DNA from: Leucobacter sp.
Lineage (GTDB): Bacteria; Actinomycetota; Actinomycetes; Actinomycetales; Microbacteriaceae
Reading direction: 5' to 3'
Length of the DNA stretch: 5,843 bases
Assembly (NCBI GenBank): GCA_012510755.1
Contig: JAAZHL010000397.1
Location: 1-5,843, forward strand
Shown here: positions 1 to 5,419 of the stretch, one piece after another
Position numbering within the stretch: position 1 is the stretch's first letter
Layout: every line of letters starts with the position of its first letter
Made by a program: the position numbers and the translations under genes
Notes under the pieces: generated by a model
Seen by the model: the letters and a program-made list of their open reading frames with translations, nothing else
The model's database searches: none
Told to the model about the DNA's origin: nothing

Positions 1-133
1 CGACAACGGTGTGCCCTGCGTTGTTGCCGCCGTTGAACTTCACGACGTAGTCGACGCGGCTACCGAGCAGGTCGGTCGCGCGCCCCTTACCTTCATCGCC
101 CCACTGGGCGCCGGTGATCAGCACTGCGGGCAT
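1..133 (-). CDS. purA: Adenylosuccinate synthetase, N-terminal part (runs off the left edge)
   Basis: Adenylosuccinate synthetase joins IMP and aspartate using GTP to give adenylosuccinate, the first committed step from IMP to AMP, in the cytoplasm. Only the first 44 codons are in the window. They begin MPAVLITGAQWGDEGKG, containing the family's GTP-binding P-loop-like GxxWGDEGKGK signature, here with Arg in place of the last Lys (residues 8-18). They continue with VDYVVKFNGGNNAGHTVV (about residues 27-44), the conserved IMP-site segment. The Asp of WGDEGKG (D13) and the His of NNAGHT (H41) are the catalytic residues known for the family. The start is ATG at 131-133, chosen because AAGGAGG lies about 7 nt upstream (minus strand, 141-148) and the protein begins where family members begin. 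Function is very secure; the rest of the gene lies outside the window. Confidence 0.97.
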   Translation of the reverse strand, partial: MPAVLITGAQWGDEGKGRATDLLGSRVDYVVKFNGGNNAGHTVV

Positions 134-157
134 TTCAGCCCCTCCTTATTACTGGCA

Positions 158-178
158 GGCAGTTACTGCCCTAGTCTA
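158..178 (-). promoter_or_regulatory. Candidate purA promoter -10 with an overlapping palindrome
   Basis: On the minus strand TAGACT (173-178) fits the actinobacterial TANNNT -10 pattern. It would place the transcript start near 166 and give a leader of about 30 nt containing the purA ribosome binding site. A perfect 6-bp inverted repeat with a one-base centre, GGCAGTTACTGCC (158-170), covers that predicted start point and could be an operator or a small leader hairpin. No convincing -35 hexamer was found. The rest of the 134-321 gap between purA and yajQ shows no gene, tRNA or clear terminator. Confidence 0.35.
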
Positions 179-321
179 CTGGACGGCAGCTGACGACAGA
201 CTTTTCCCGGGTTTCGGCATGGGTGCAACCGTAACGCACATGTTGGCGAGCAACTGCGAACACCCTTGAACACGCTGCACGCGCCACTATTTGGCCGCGA
301 ACAGACGAGGCCTTCAGAGGG

Positions 322-810
322 TCAACGAAAGTTGATGAACTGAAGTGCCACCTCGACATCAGCATCTTTGAGCAGCGCGATCGTGGTCTGCAGGTCATCA
401 CGGCTCTTTGAGCTCACGCGCAATTCGTCGCCTTGAATCTGCGACTTGACGCTCTTTGGCCCCTCATCACGGATGAGCTTGTTGAGCGTTTTCGCGGTGG
501 CCTGGTCGATGCCCTCTTTCAGCTTCACCTCGATGCGGTATTCCTTGCCACTCGGGTATGGGTCGCCCGCGTCAAGAGCTTTCAAAGACATGCCGCGCTT
601 AATGAACTTCGACTGCAGTACGTCGAGCACTGCGTTCACGCGCTCTTCAGAGCTCGCTTTCAACAACACCACTTTGTCGGTGAGCTGAACCTCAGCGCCC
701 ACACCCTTAAAGTCATAGCGCTGTTCAATTTCTTTGCGCGCCTGGTTGACCGCGTTGTCGATCTCCATCGAGTCGAGCTTGCTCACCACATCAAACGAAG
801 AATCAGCCAT
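322..810 (-). CDS. yajQ: YajQ family nucleotide-binding protein
   Basis: This 162-residue protein is the usual full length of the YajQ (DUF520) family. The N-terminal hallmark reads SFDVVSKLDSMEIDNAVNQA (residues 5-24) followed by EIEQRYDFKG (27-36). The C-terminal hallmark includes SRDDLQTTIALLKDADVEVA and ends LQFINFR. Family members have two ferredoxin-like subdomains and bind nucleotides. A Xanthomonas homologue binds cyclic di-GMP and acts as a transcriptional co-regulator; whether this one does cannot be told from sequence. The protein is soluble with no signal peptide. The ATG start at 808-810 has an AGGTAAGG ribosome binding site about 7 nt upstream, in agreement with the conserved N-terminus. 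It lies downstream of dps on the same strand but is separated from it by a strong terminator, so it probably has its own promoter. A possible -35 TTGTCA lies at 856-861 (minus strand), but no good -10 was found. Confidence 0.95.
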   Translation of the reverse strand: MADSSFDVVSKLDSMEIDNAVNQARKEIEQRYDFKGVGAEVQLTDKVVLLKASSEERVNAVLDVLQSKFIKRGMSLKALDAGDPYPSGKEYRIEVKLKEGIDQATAKTLNKLIRDEGPKSVKSQIQGDELRVSSKSRDDLQTTIALLKDADVEVALQFINFR

Positions 811-896
811 ATGGCAACCTTACCTGTTTGTGCCGTACCGTGCCCTGTGCCCGGGTGACAAGAACCTCGGTACTGACGCGCCACGGTGCTGCCGTG

Positions 897-944
897 AAAA
901 CACACTGGGGCGAGTGCTCACCAAAGAGGTGGCACTCACCCCAG
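897..944 (-). terminator. Intrinsic terminator of dps
   Basis: A long hairpin spans 905-944. The outer 13-bp arms, CTGGGGCGAGTGC and GCACTCACCCCAG, pair with a single mismatch. Inside them an additional CACC/GGTG stem closes an AAAGA loop, with one bulged T. On the minus strand the stem is followed by TGTGTTTT (897-904), a short U-rich tail. It begins 27 nt beyond the dps stop codon and therefore separates dps from yajQ. Confidence 0.88.
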
Positions 945-970
945 AAATAGGTTTGTGGGTAGCTCTTGAT

Positions 971-1459
971 TTATTCTGCGTAGTGCGAGAACAAGAACCA
1001 GCGGTCTTTGTCGAGCTGCTGAGCAATCGCAATCACAATGTCTTGGCTCACGAGGTCAATGTCGTCAAGTGACTTCACTGCCGCCTTCACGGTGTCGAGT
1101 GTTGCATCGAGCTGCGCGACAACTTCGGCCACGGTGATTTTGGACTGCTGAAAGCCGGGGCTCATCTCGGGGTTGCTTGTACGCTTCGCAACCGTACCAA
1201 TGCGACCGTCGACGGGCAGACCCAGGGCGACGACACGCTCTGCGACCTCATCAGCGGCATCATTGGCGTGTGCAACGACTTCGTCCAAGAACTCGTGGAC
1301 ACCCATGAAGTTGGCGCCCCGCACATGCCAGTGCGCTTGCTTTGCGTTGACCGCGAGAGCGATCAGGTCGTGCAGCACCGGGGTGAGGTGCTTCTCGACA
1401 CCGCTAGCACGGTTCAGGGTGTCTTTCGCGGCGGGCACTTGCAGTTCCTTGGTAGTCAC
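971..1459 (-). CDS. dps: Dps-type ferritin-like DNA-protection / iron-storage protein
   Basis: Dps proteins form hollow 12-subunit shells that oxidise Fe(II) with hydrogen peroxide, store the iron and protect DNA during starvation and oxidative stress. Read from the GTG at 1457-1459, this one has 162 residues, normal for the family. The intersubunit ferroxidase ligands are all present with family spacing: H43 (in AHWHVRG), H55, D59, D70 and E74. The GTG start is preferred because GGGAGAA lies about 6 nt upstream and the protein then starts MTTKELQVP, as homologues do. The frame stays open upstream to a TTG at 1567, but that codon has no ribosome binding site and falls in the probable promoter. 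The gene is followed by its own terminator and preceded by two candidate iron boxes, so it is probably a single-gene transcript under iron control. Confidence 0.95.
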   Translation of the reverse strand: MTTKELQVPAAKDTLNRASGVEKHLTPVLHDLIALAVNAKQAHWHVRGANFMGVHEFLDEVVAHANDAADEVAERVVALGLPVDGRIGTVAKRTSNPEMSPGFQQSKITVAEVVAQLDATLDTVKAAVKSLDDIDLVSQDIVIAIAQQLDKDRWFLFSHYAE

Positions 1460-1470
1460 TTTCTTCTCCC
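1460..1470 (-). promoter_or_regulatory. Ribosome binding site that fixes the dps GTG start
   Basis: On the minus strand GGGAGAAGAAAGTG places a GGGAG core (1466-1470) 6 nt before the GTG at 1459. This decides between the GTG and the far-upstream TTG at 1567, which lacks any such site. Confidence 0.75.
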
Positions 1471-1535
1471 ATCTCAGGCGGCGCCAGCGCTCGGGTTTCG
1501 AGCGAGGCTTGGCGTTTTCGCCTCTCGTGGTTACA

Positions 1536-1563
1536 ACGATACGCTTCTGAGTTTTATTCGCAA
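1536..1563 (-). promoter_or_regulatory. Candidate dps promoter
   Basis: On the minus strand TTGCGA (1558-1563) and TATCGT (1536-1541) are spaced by 16 bp and fit -35 and -10 elements; TATCGT matches the actinobacterial TANNNT. The transcript would start near 1529 and carry a leader of about 70 nt. Near its 5' end lies a small hairpin, GGCG-TTTT-CGCC (1511-1522, plus-strand reading), which partly extends into the flanking GCGAGGC and GCCTCTCG. The two candidate iron boxes lie immediately upstream of the -35, a position typical of activation rather than repression. Confidence 0.45.
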
Positions 1564-1569
1564 GCAAGT

Positions 1570-1588
1570 TTAGGCTTGGCTAAATTCC
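1570..1588. promoter_or_regulatory. Candidate DtxR/IdeR iron box, promoter-proximal
   Basis: Inside 1569-1584 is the imperfect palindrome TTTAGGCTTGGCTAAA, with perfect TTTAG/CTAAA arms. Aligned to the DtxR/IdeR consensus TTAGGTTAGGCTAACCTAA by hand, 1570-1588 matches 13 of 19 positions; an alternative register starting at 1566 also gives 13 of 19. It ends about 6 bp upstream of the proposed dps -35. Alone it would be marginal; beside the better box at 1603-1621 it gains weight. Confidence 0.45.
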
Positions 1589-1602
1589 AGATCAGAGGCA
1601 GG

Positions 1603-1621
1603 TTAGGGCAGCCACACCTAA
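1603..1621. promoter_or_regulatory. Candidate DtxR/IdeR iron box, promoter-distal
   Basis: TTAGGGCAGCCACACCTAA has the exact 19-bp layout of a DtxR/IdeR box: TTAGG, nine bases, CCTAA. It matches the consensus TTAGGTTAGSCTAACCTAA at 15 of 19 positions by hand count. It lies about 40-58 bp upstream of the proposed dps -35 and about 33 bp, centre to centre, from the nearer box. In mycobacteria IdeR activates ferritin genes from tandem upstream boxes, so activation of dps by iron-loaded regulator is the likely reading; this is inference. Confidence 0.6.
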
Positions 1622-1673
1622 GAAATCAATGCTCGCAGGGGTAGCTGTTTCGTGCTCTCGCGACACCTCGTAT

Positions 1674-3155
1674 TCAAGGGCACGAACCCGTCACCCGCAC
1701 GGTGTGCGCGGGCGAATCTGGCAGGCGCTCAGGCAAGTCAACGGCGAGCCGTCCGTCGACAAGTCGATAGGGCACCTCACCACAGCCAAGCACCTCCACC
1801 TTGCGCGGCAACGTCGAGGTCGTGAACTGTTCGAGTACATGTTGGCCGGCTACGGGGGCACGATCGAGCATGATGGCGTTGACCGCGCCGCGAGATTGAG
1901 TGAGCCGCAGTGCTGTACCGCGATCTGTGCGCCCTTCGGCAACGTGCCACGGGCGGGTCGACTTGATCGCCTCACCATTCACCCGCAGCCAGGCGCCAAG
2001 CCCGTCAAGCACTCGCTGCTGCGGTTCGGGAATCGTGCCGTCGGCCGCCGGGCCGACACCGAGCAACACGTTGCCGTTCTTGCTTACGACGTCCACGAAA
2101 CCGTGAATGAGATCCTCGATCTCAATCATGTCTTCTGCGTGCTCATTTCGATTGTGCGCGAACGAATGCCCGATGCCTCGCGTTTGCTCCCACTTGTCGT
2201 CACGTACCTCATCAAATGTCTGATATTCGGGTGTCGCGAAGTCAGAATGCCGAGGTAGTGGAAAACCCACCTTCTTGAGCGAGCGCGGCACGAGGGGCCA
2301 CAGCAGCTCGATCAGCCGCCCACCCACCCGCGTCGCCAAGGTGTTGAGCGGCCCGCGGCGAGTGGGGCTTTCACTCCAGCGGTCGTTCACCACCCCATCT
2401 GGCACCGCCTCATAGTACGCAGTGAACAGCGCTGACAGGTCGCCGCCGCCAGGCCAACCAATGTCGTTCCAAAGCACGCTCGGGCGGTAGCGTTCGATGA
2501 GTTCGCGAACATGCGCGGTGGCATAGCGTTCGTACGCCGGTTGCGGCGGCATCGCCAACAGCGCGTCGGCGAGCCGTCGCAGCACCACGTCGTGCACCGA
2601 CCAGTCGTACCCGCCCGAGTAGTAGAGCCCCATGCGCATACCCTCGGTTCGCACCGCCTCACCCAACTCGCCGACCAGGTCTCGCTGCGCGTGCAGCGCA
2701 CGACCCTGCGGGTGCGCCACTTCACTCGGCCACAGCGTAAAACCGTCATGGTGTTTTGAGGTCAGCACCACGTACTCTGCCCCGGCCGCCCGCATGTTTC
2801 GGGCGAAGCCGGCCAGGTCTGCCTGTGCAGCTTCGGTGTTGAACTCTTTCGCAAATTCGTAGTAGTTCAGATCGCCATAGGTGTCACGGTGATGCTTGGC
2901 AGACGGGCTGCCGGGCACACGGTAGCTGTTGAGATACCACTCCGAATAGGGGTTTGCGCGGTAGAGGCCGTGGGCACCGCGTTTGGCGATGATCGCGTTG
3001 ATGTGGTCAACTCGCGGAGCCCATGCGGGCACCGAATAGAGCCCCCAGTGCACGAAGATGCCGAGCTTTGCATCATGAAACCAAGCGGGCACCTGTCGCT
3101 GTTCGAGCGCTGCCCACTGCGCGGGCACCCCCTGAGCGCCTGTGTGTGCGGTCAT
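1674..3155 (-). CDS. GH29 alpha-L-fucosidase, cytoplasmic
   Basis: Glycoside hydrolase family 29 enzymes release alpha-L-fucose with retention of configuration. This 493-residue protein shows the family in order: WFHDAKLGIFVHWGLYSVPA (residues 25-44), the YYEFAKEFN segment (98-106), TSKHHDGFTLWPS (132-144), GLYYSGGYDWS (176-186) and VLWNDIGWP (227-235). Further on are TPEY (308-311), RGIGHSFAHNRNE (326-338) and NGNVLLGVGPAADG (360-373). D231 in WND is the expected nucleophile, in the same WND-GWP setting as the Thermotoga maritima enzyme. E310 in TPEY is a reasonable acid/base candidate. A C-terminal beta-rich region follows from about 400. There is no signal peptide, so it should act on small fucosides taken into the cell. 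The ATG overlaps the tetR stop (ATGA) and AAAGGTG lies 7 nt upstream, so translation is coupled to tetR. Substrate cannot be predicted; no fucose catabolic genes or sugar transporter lie in the window. Confidence 0.93.
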   Translation of the reverse strand: MTAHTGAQGVPAQWAALEQRQVPAWFHDAKLGIFVHWGLYSVPAWAPRVDHINAIIAKRGAHGLYRANPYSEWYLNSYRVPGSPSAKHHRDTYGDLNYYEFAKEFNTEAAQADLAGFARNMRAAGAEYVVLTSKHHDGFTLWPSEVAHPQGRALHAQRDLVGELGEAVRTEGMRMGLYYSGGYDWSVHDVVLRRLADALLAMPPQPAYERYATAHVRELIERYRPSVLWNDIGWPGGGDLSALFTAYYEAVPDGVVNDRWSESPTRRGPLNTLATRVGGRLIELLWPLVPRSLKKVGFPLPRHSDFATPEYQTFDEVRDDKWEQTRGIGHSFAHNRNEHAEDMIEIEDLIHGFVDVVSKNGNVLLGVGPAADGTIPEPQQRVLDGLGAWLRVNGEAIKSTRPWHVAEGRTDRGTALRLTQSRGAVNAIMLDRAPVAGQHVLEQFTTSTLPRKVEVLGCGEVPYRLVDGRLAVDLPERLPDSPAHTVRVTGSCP

Positions 3156-3913
3156 GCCGTTGCACCTTTCGAGTTGACGCTGCGCCGCACTGTCGCGAGC
3201 GCGCGAATTTCGTCTATTGCAGCTTCAAATGCGGCCTCTGAGACTTCGACATCTTGTGCTTCTTCGTCGGCCTCGCTGGCGGAGCTGCCGTCGTTGCGGC
3301 CGTCACTGCCGCCGCTGCCTTCGCCACCCTCGCGACCCTTGCGCCCTTCGCCAGCGCTACCGGACATCTCGGCGATGATTGCGCGAAAGCCCGCCCCAGT
3401 GAGCAGCACGAGACCGGCAGCCTCTCGCTCTGCGGAAATCTCGGGCAGGGCACGACGTTCAGGGTGTCGCTCGAGCCAGTCGGTCAGAAAGTGGGTGAGT
3501 TCGTAGAGCAGCGCAGTGATTGGTGCCGAGATGGGCAGTTCGGTCTCGGGTTGCGTCTTCGCGAGGCGCAGCCTGGCGGCGGCCACTTCGGGGTTGACCA
3601 GCGTGTCGCCAACCGACAGAAATATGATGCGCAGCAAGGCCGTAGTGATTGGCACGTCGATCGATCCGGCAAGCACCGCCTCAACGCTTGCTGCGTCGGC
3701 GAGCGCGATCGGGCGCCCGAACATCGCTGATTCCCGCGTGGGCATGTGGTTAAAAAAGGTGCTGCGAGACACGTCGGCGCGTTCACAAATACCTGCCACG
3801 GTCACATTGTCATGGCCCAATTCGAGCGCGAGGTAAACAGCTGCGCGCTCAATTGAATTTGTGGTTGCGCGCTTCTTTCTTTCTCGTAACCCGGTAGCGT
3901 TTTGCGAGGTCAT
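3152..3913 (-). CDS. TetR-family transcriptional regulator
   Basis: This 253-residue protein has an N-terminal TetR DNA-binding domain. Residues about 15-66 contain the helix-turn-helix, VTVAGICERADVSRSTFFNH (37-56), with the typical TFFNH recognition-helix ending. The remainder is the ligand-binding and dimerisation domain, whose effector is not predictable. Residues about 184-221 form a Gly/Ser/Glu/Asp-rich stretch that interrupts the C-terminal part and looks like a flexible linker; such tracts are unusual inside TetR proteins, which commonly have about 190-220 residues. The ATG at 3911-3913 has no ribosome binding site. A TAGACT -10 (3920-3925, minus strand) sits 6 nt before it, so the message is probably leaderless. 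A palindromic operator overlaps this promoter, implying autoregulation and control of the divergent DUF2236 gene. The stop codon overlaps the fucosidase start, making a two-gene operon. Confidence 0.93.
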   Translation of the reverse strand: MTSQNATGLRERKKRATTNSIERAAVYLALELGHDNVTVAGICERADVSRSTFFNHMPTRESAMFGRPIALADAASVEAVLAGSIDVPITTALLRIIFLSVGDTLVNPEVAAARLRLAKTQPETELPISAPITALLYELTHFLTDWLERHPERRALPEISAEREAAGLVLLTGAGFRAIIAEMSGSAGEGRKGREGGEGSGGSDGRNDGSSASEADEEAQDVEVSEAAFEAAIDEIRALATVRRSVNSKGATA

Positions 3914-3940
3914 GGACTTAGTCTACTCTTGGACTAAGTA
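3902..3940. promoter_or_regulatory. TetR operator and divergent promoters
   Basis: A perfect inverted repeat lies between the divergent genes: ACTTAGTC (3916-3923), spacer TACTCTTG (3924-3931), GACTAAGT (3932-3939). Leftward, TAGACT (3920-3925) is a fitting -10 whose predicted start point falls at the tetR ATG. Rightward, TTGCGA (3902-3907) and TACTCT (3924-3929), 16 bp apart, form a possible promoter for the DUF2236 gene with a start near 3936. Both -10 elements fall within the palindrome, so a bound TetR dimer would shut off both directions. The palindrome is seen directly; that this TetR binds it is inferred from position. Confidence 0.8.
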
Positions 3941-3970
3941 CAACGAAAGTTTTTGGAGAACGAGGATCCG

Positions 3971-4850
3971 ATGACGCACACCAGCAACGTTCCCGATCGC
4001 GTGCGAGACCTGCCACGGGCTGACAACGGCTACTTTGGGCCAGGCAGCGTGTCTTGGCGCGTGTTCGCTGACCCTGTTTCGAAACTCGGTGGCATGGCCG
4101 CGTTGCTCTTGCAGGCGCTGAACCCCTACATGATGCGCGTCTTCTACAACACCACCGCCTCGCACGCCGACAGTGCAGGTCGCGACGAGCGCACCGGCAG
4201 ATACTTCGACACCGTGGTCTTTGGCGACAAGGCACACGCCGAGGCCGCCGCCGAGAACGTGCGCCGCATGCATGCGCACGCCGTGTGGCCAGACCCGCAT
4301 ACCGGCCAAGAGCTTCGCGCCGACAACCCCGAGTGGTTGGCGTGGACGCACAACACGTTTGTGTTCGCCCTCATACAGGCAAGCAACGCGTTCGGTGTCG
4401 ATCTCACTGCCAGCGAGCAAGATCGGTTTATCGTTGAGCAGCTTGAGGCCGCCCGCCTCATCGGCATCGAAGACGAGTCACTGTTGCCGACAAACATGGC
4501 AGATCTCGAGCGCTACATCGACGAACAGCGCAGCTGGCTGTCGCTGTCGATTGAGGCCGCCGAGGTCACCCGCACGTTGCGCAAGCCCTCGTTCAAGGGA
4601 AACCCAAATCGCCGCGTGGAGCATCATCATCGTAAGCGACGGGGTGCTGTCACTGCTCCCCGAGTGGGCGCGGCTGCTGTACGGCATCGAAGGCCGCCCC
4701 ATGAACCTGCGGGCAGCCGCACGCACAACGAAGCGCATCATGGGTCTCGCCCGCCGCTCACGCAGCTACGAACAACTGATCAGTGAAGCCACCTCACGGG
4801 TTGACGACCACCCCTACCGAAAAGTACGGCCGGGGCGCGCGAAGCGATAG
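3971..4850 (+). pseudogene. DUF2236 / MpaB / rubber-oxygenase family protein, frameshifted
   Basis: Proteins of this family are alpha-helical, often haem-binding oxygenases or oxygenase-like proteins; named members include fungal MpaB and bacterial latex-cleaving enzymes. The N-terminal part reads GYFGPGSVSWRVFADPVSKL (residues 20-39) then GGMAALLLQALNP (40-52), and later VRRMHAHAVW (97-106) and ADNPEWLAWTHNTFVFALIQ (117-136), with the family-typical histidines. After about residue 212 the frame is lost. The unshifted frame continues with atypical His/Arg-rich sequence and stops at 4784-4786. The next frame carries the expected C-terminus, IAAWSIIIVSDG and LSLLPEWARLLYGI, ending at the TAG of 4848-4850. 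Removing one base from the CCCAAA run at 4603-4608 restores one 292-residue protein of normal length. The start is ATG 3971 with GAGG 5 nt upstream; a TTG at 3953 is in frame but less likely. It is divergent from tetR and shares its operator. It is either a recent pseudogene or a sequence error. Confidence 0.85.
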
Positions 4851-4861
4851 GCGCTTCGCGC
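4837..4861 (+). terminator. GC-rich hairpin closing the DUF2236 gene
   Basis: GCGCGAAGCG (4837-4846) pairs perfectly over 10 bp with CGCTTCGCGC (4852-4861) around the 5-nt loop ATAGG, which contains the TAG stop of the restored DUF2236 frame. No U tract follows, so it is a hairpin of the kind often found at gene ends in actinobacteria rather than a textbook intrinsic terminator. That the stop falls exactly here supports the downstream frame being the real end of the gene. Confidence 0.6.
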
Positions 4862-4925
4862 TGATCCTCGCCCCTGCAACCGACGCCGATTCGGGCGACA
4901 CTCAGCCGCCGCCACCCCACGTCGG

Positions 4926-4935
4926 TTAGGTTAAG
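4926..4935 (+). promoter_or_regulatory. Possible promoter -10 / iron-box half site before the DUF3817 gene
   Basis: TTAGGTTAAG contains TAGGTT (4927-4932), a good actinobacterial TANNNT -10, 31 bp before the DUF3817 start. The same bases equal the left half of a DtxR/IdeR box, but the right half does not match (12 of 19 positions overall). No -35 element was recognised. The -10 reading is preferred. Confidence 0.3.
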
Positions 4936-4963
4936 TGAGGCAAGCATCAGCCAGAGAGGCCCC

Positions 4964-5419
4964 ATGACCCCGCGCATTCTGTTTCGCACGTTCGCCACAG
5001 CCGAAGCCTTCACGTGGGCCGGGCTCATCACCGCACTCATTCTGCGCGCGACCGGTGTGACCGACGGTGCCGTGTCGATTGCGGGCGGACTGCACGGCTT
5101 TGTGTTTCTTTCGTATTGCGTCGTGACCGTGTTTACCTGGGTCAACCAGCGGTGGACGGCTGGGATTGGTGTGCTGGGGCTCGCGCTCGCGGTCGTGCCG
5201 TTTGCGACGGTGCCATTTGAGATTGCGCTCGATCGCAAAGGCAAGCTTGACGGCCCGTGGCGACTGCGCCCCGGCGGTGATGAACCGCACGGTTTCTTCG
5301 AGCACCTGCAAGCGCTCGTGCTGCGCCGACCACTCGTGTCGGTGTTGGTCGGTCTCGCGCTTGTCATCATCGTCTTCTTGACGCTGCTGTGGCTTGGCCC
5401 GCCAGTTCCGAAGGCGTAG
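4964..5419 (+). CDS. DUF3817 family integral membrane protein
   Basis: This 151-residue membrane protein has four probable helices: about residues 11-29, 44-60, 66-88 and 123-144. The FATAEAFTWAGL segment (10-21) followed by GGLHGFVFLSY (41-51) and LALAVVPFATVPFE (73-86) matches the DUF3817 pattern of Glu in helix 1, HG at the start of helix 2 and a Pro-Phe pair in helix 3. No biochemical function is established for the family. The loop between helices 3 and 4 (about 90-122) is charged and hydrophilic. The C-terminal fourth helix extends beyond the usual three-helix core of about 100 residues. The start ATG has GAGAGG 4 nt upstream, a rather short spacing. The gene stands alone between the DUF2236 hairpin and a non-coding gap, so context gives no functional hint. 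A reading frame open on the opposite strand across this gene is a shadow. Confidence 0.85.
   Translation: MTPRILFRTFATAEAFTWAGLITALILRATGVTDGAVSIAGGLHGFVFLSYCVVTVFTWVNQRWTAGIGVLGLALAVVPFATVPFEIALDRKGKLDGPWRLRPGGDEPHGFFEHLQALVLRRPLVSVLVGLALVIIVFLTLLWLGPPVPKA

Noticed and set aside
172..180. TAGTCTACT upstream of purA, identical to 9 bases of the TetR operator (3919-3927)
   Set aside because: The second palindrome arm is missing, and the shared bases are mostly the TAGACT -10 hexamer read on the other strand, so a second TetR site is not supported.
230..321. Possible tRNA or small RNA in the purA-yajQ gap
   Set aside because: No cloverleaf with a T-arm GTTCGA motif and acceptor pairing was found on either strand, and no convincing terminator hairpin is present.
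433..858. Plus-strand open frame of 141 codons opposite yajQ
   Set aside because: It lies antisense to the well-supported yajQ, has no family pattern and no good ribosome binding site.
1629..2258. Plus-strand open frame of 209 codons opposite the fucosidase 3' half
   Set aside because: It is antisense to conserved GH29 motifs and its composition is typical of a shadow frame; no independent support.
2889..3506. Plus-strand open frame of 205 codons opposite the fucosidase/tetR junction
   Set aside because: It crosses the antisense of two real genes and is low-complexity (Ser/Pro/Arg) where it overlaps the TetR linker.
4926..4944. Full DtxR/IdeR iron box before the DUF3817 gene
   Set aside because: Only the left half TTAGGTTA matches; the right arm lacks CCTAA and the total is 12 of 19. 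The bases are better explained as a -10 hexamer.
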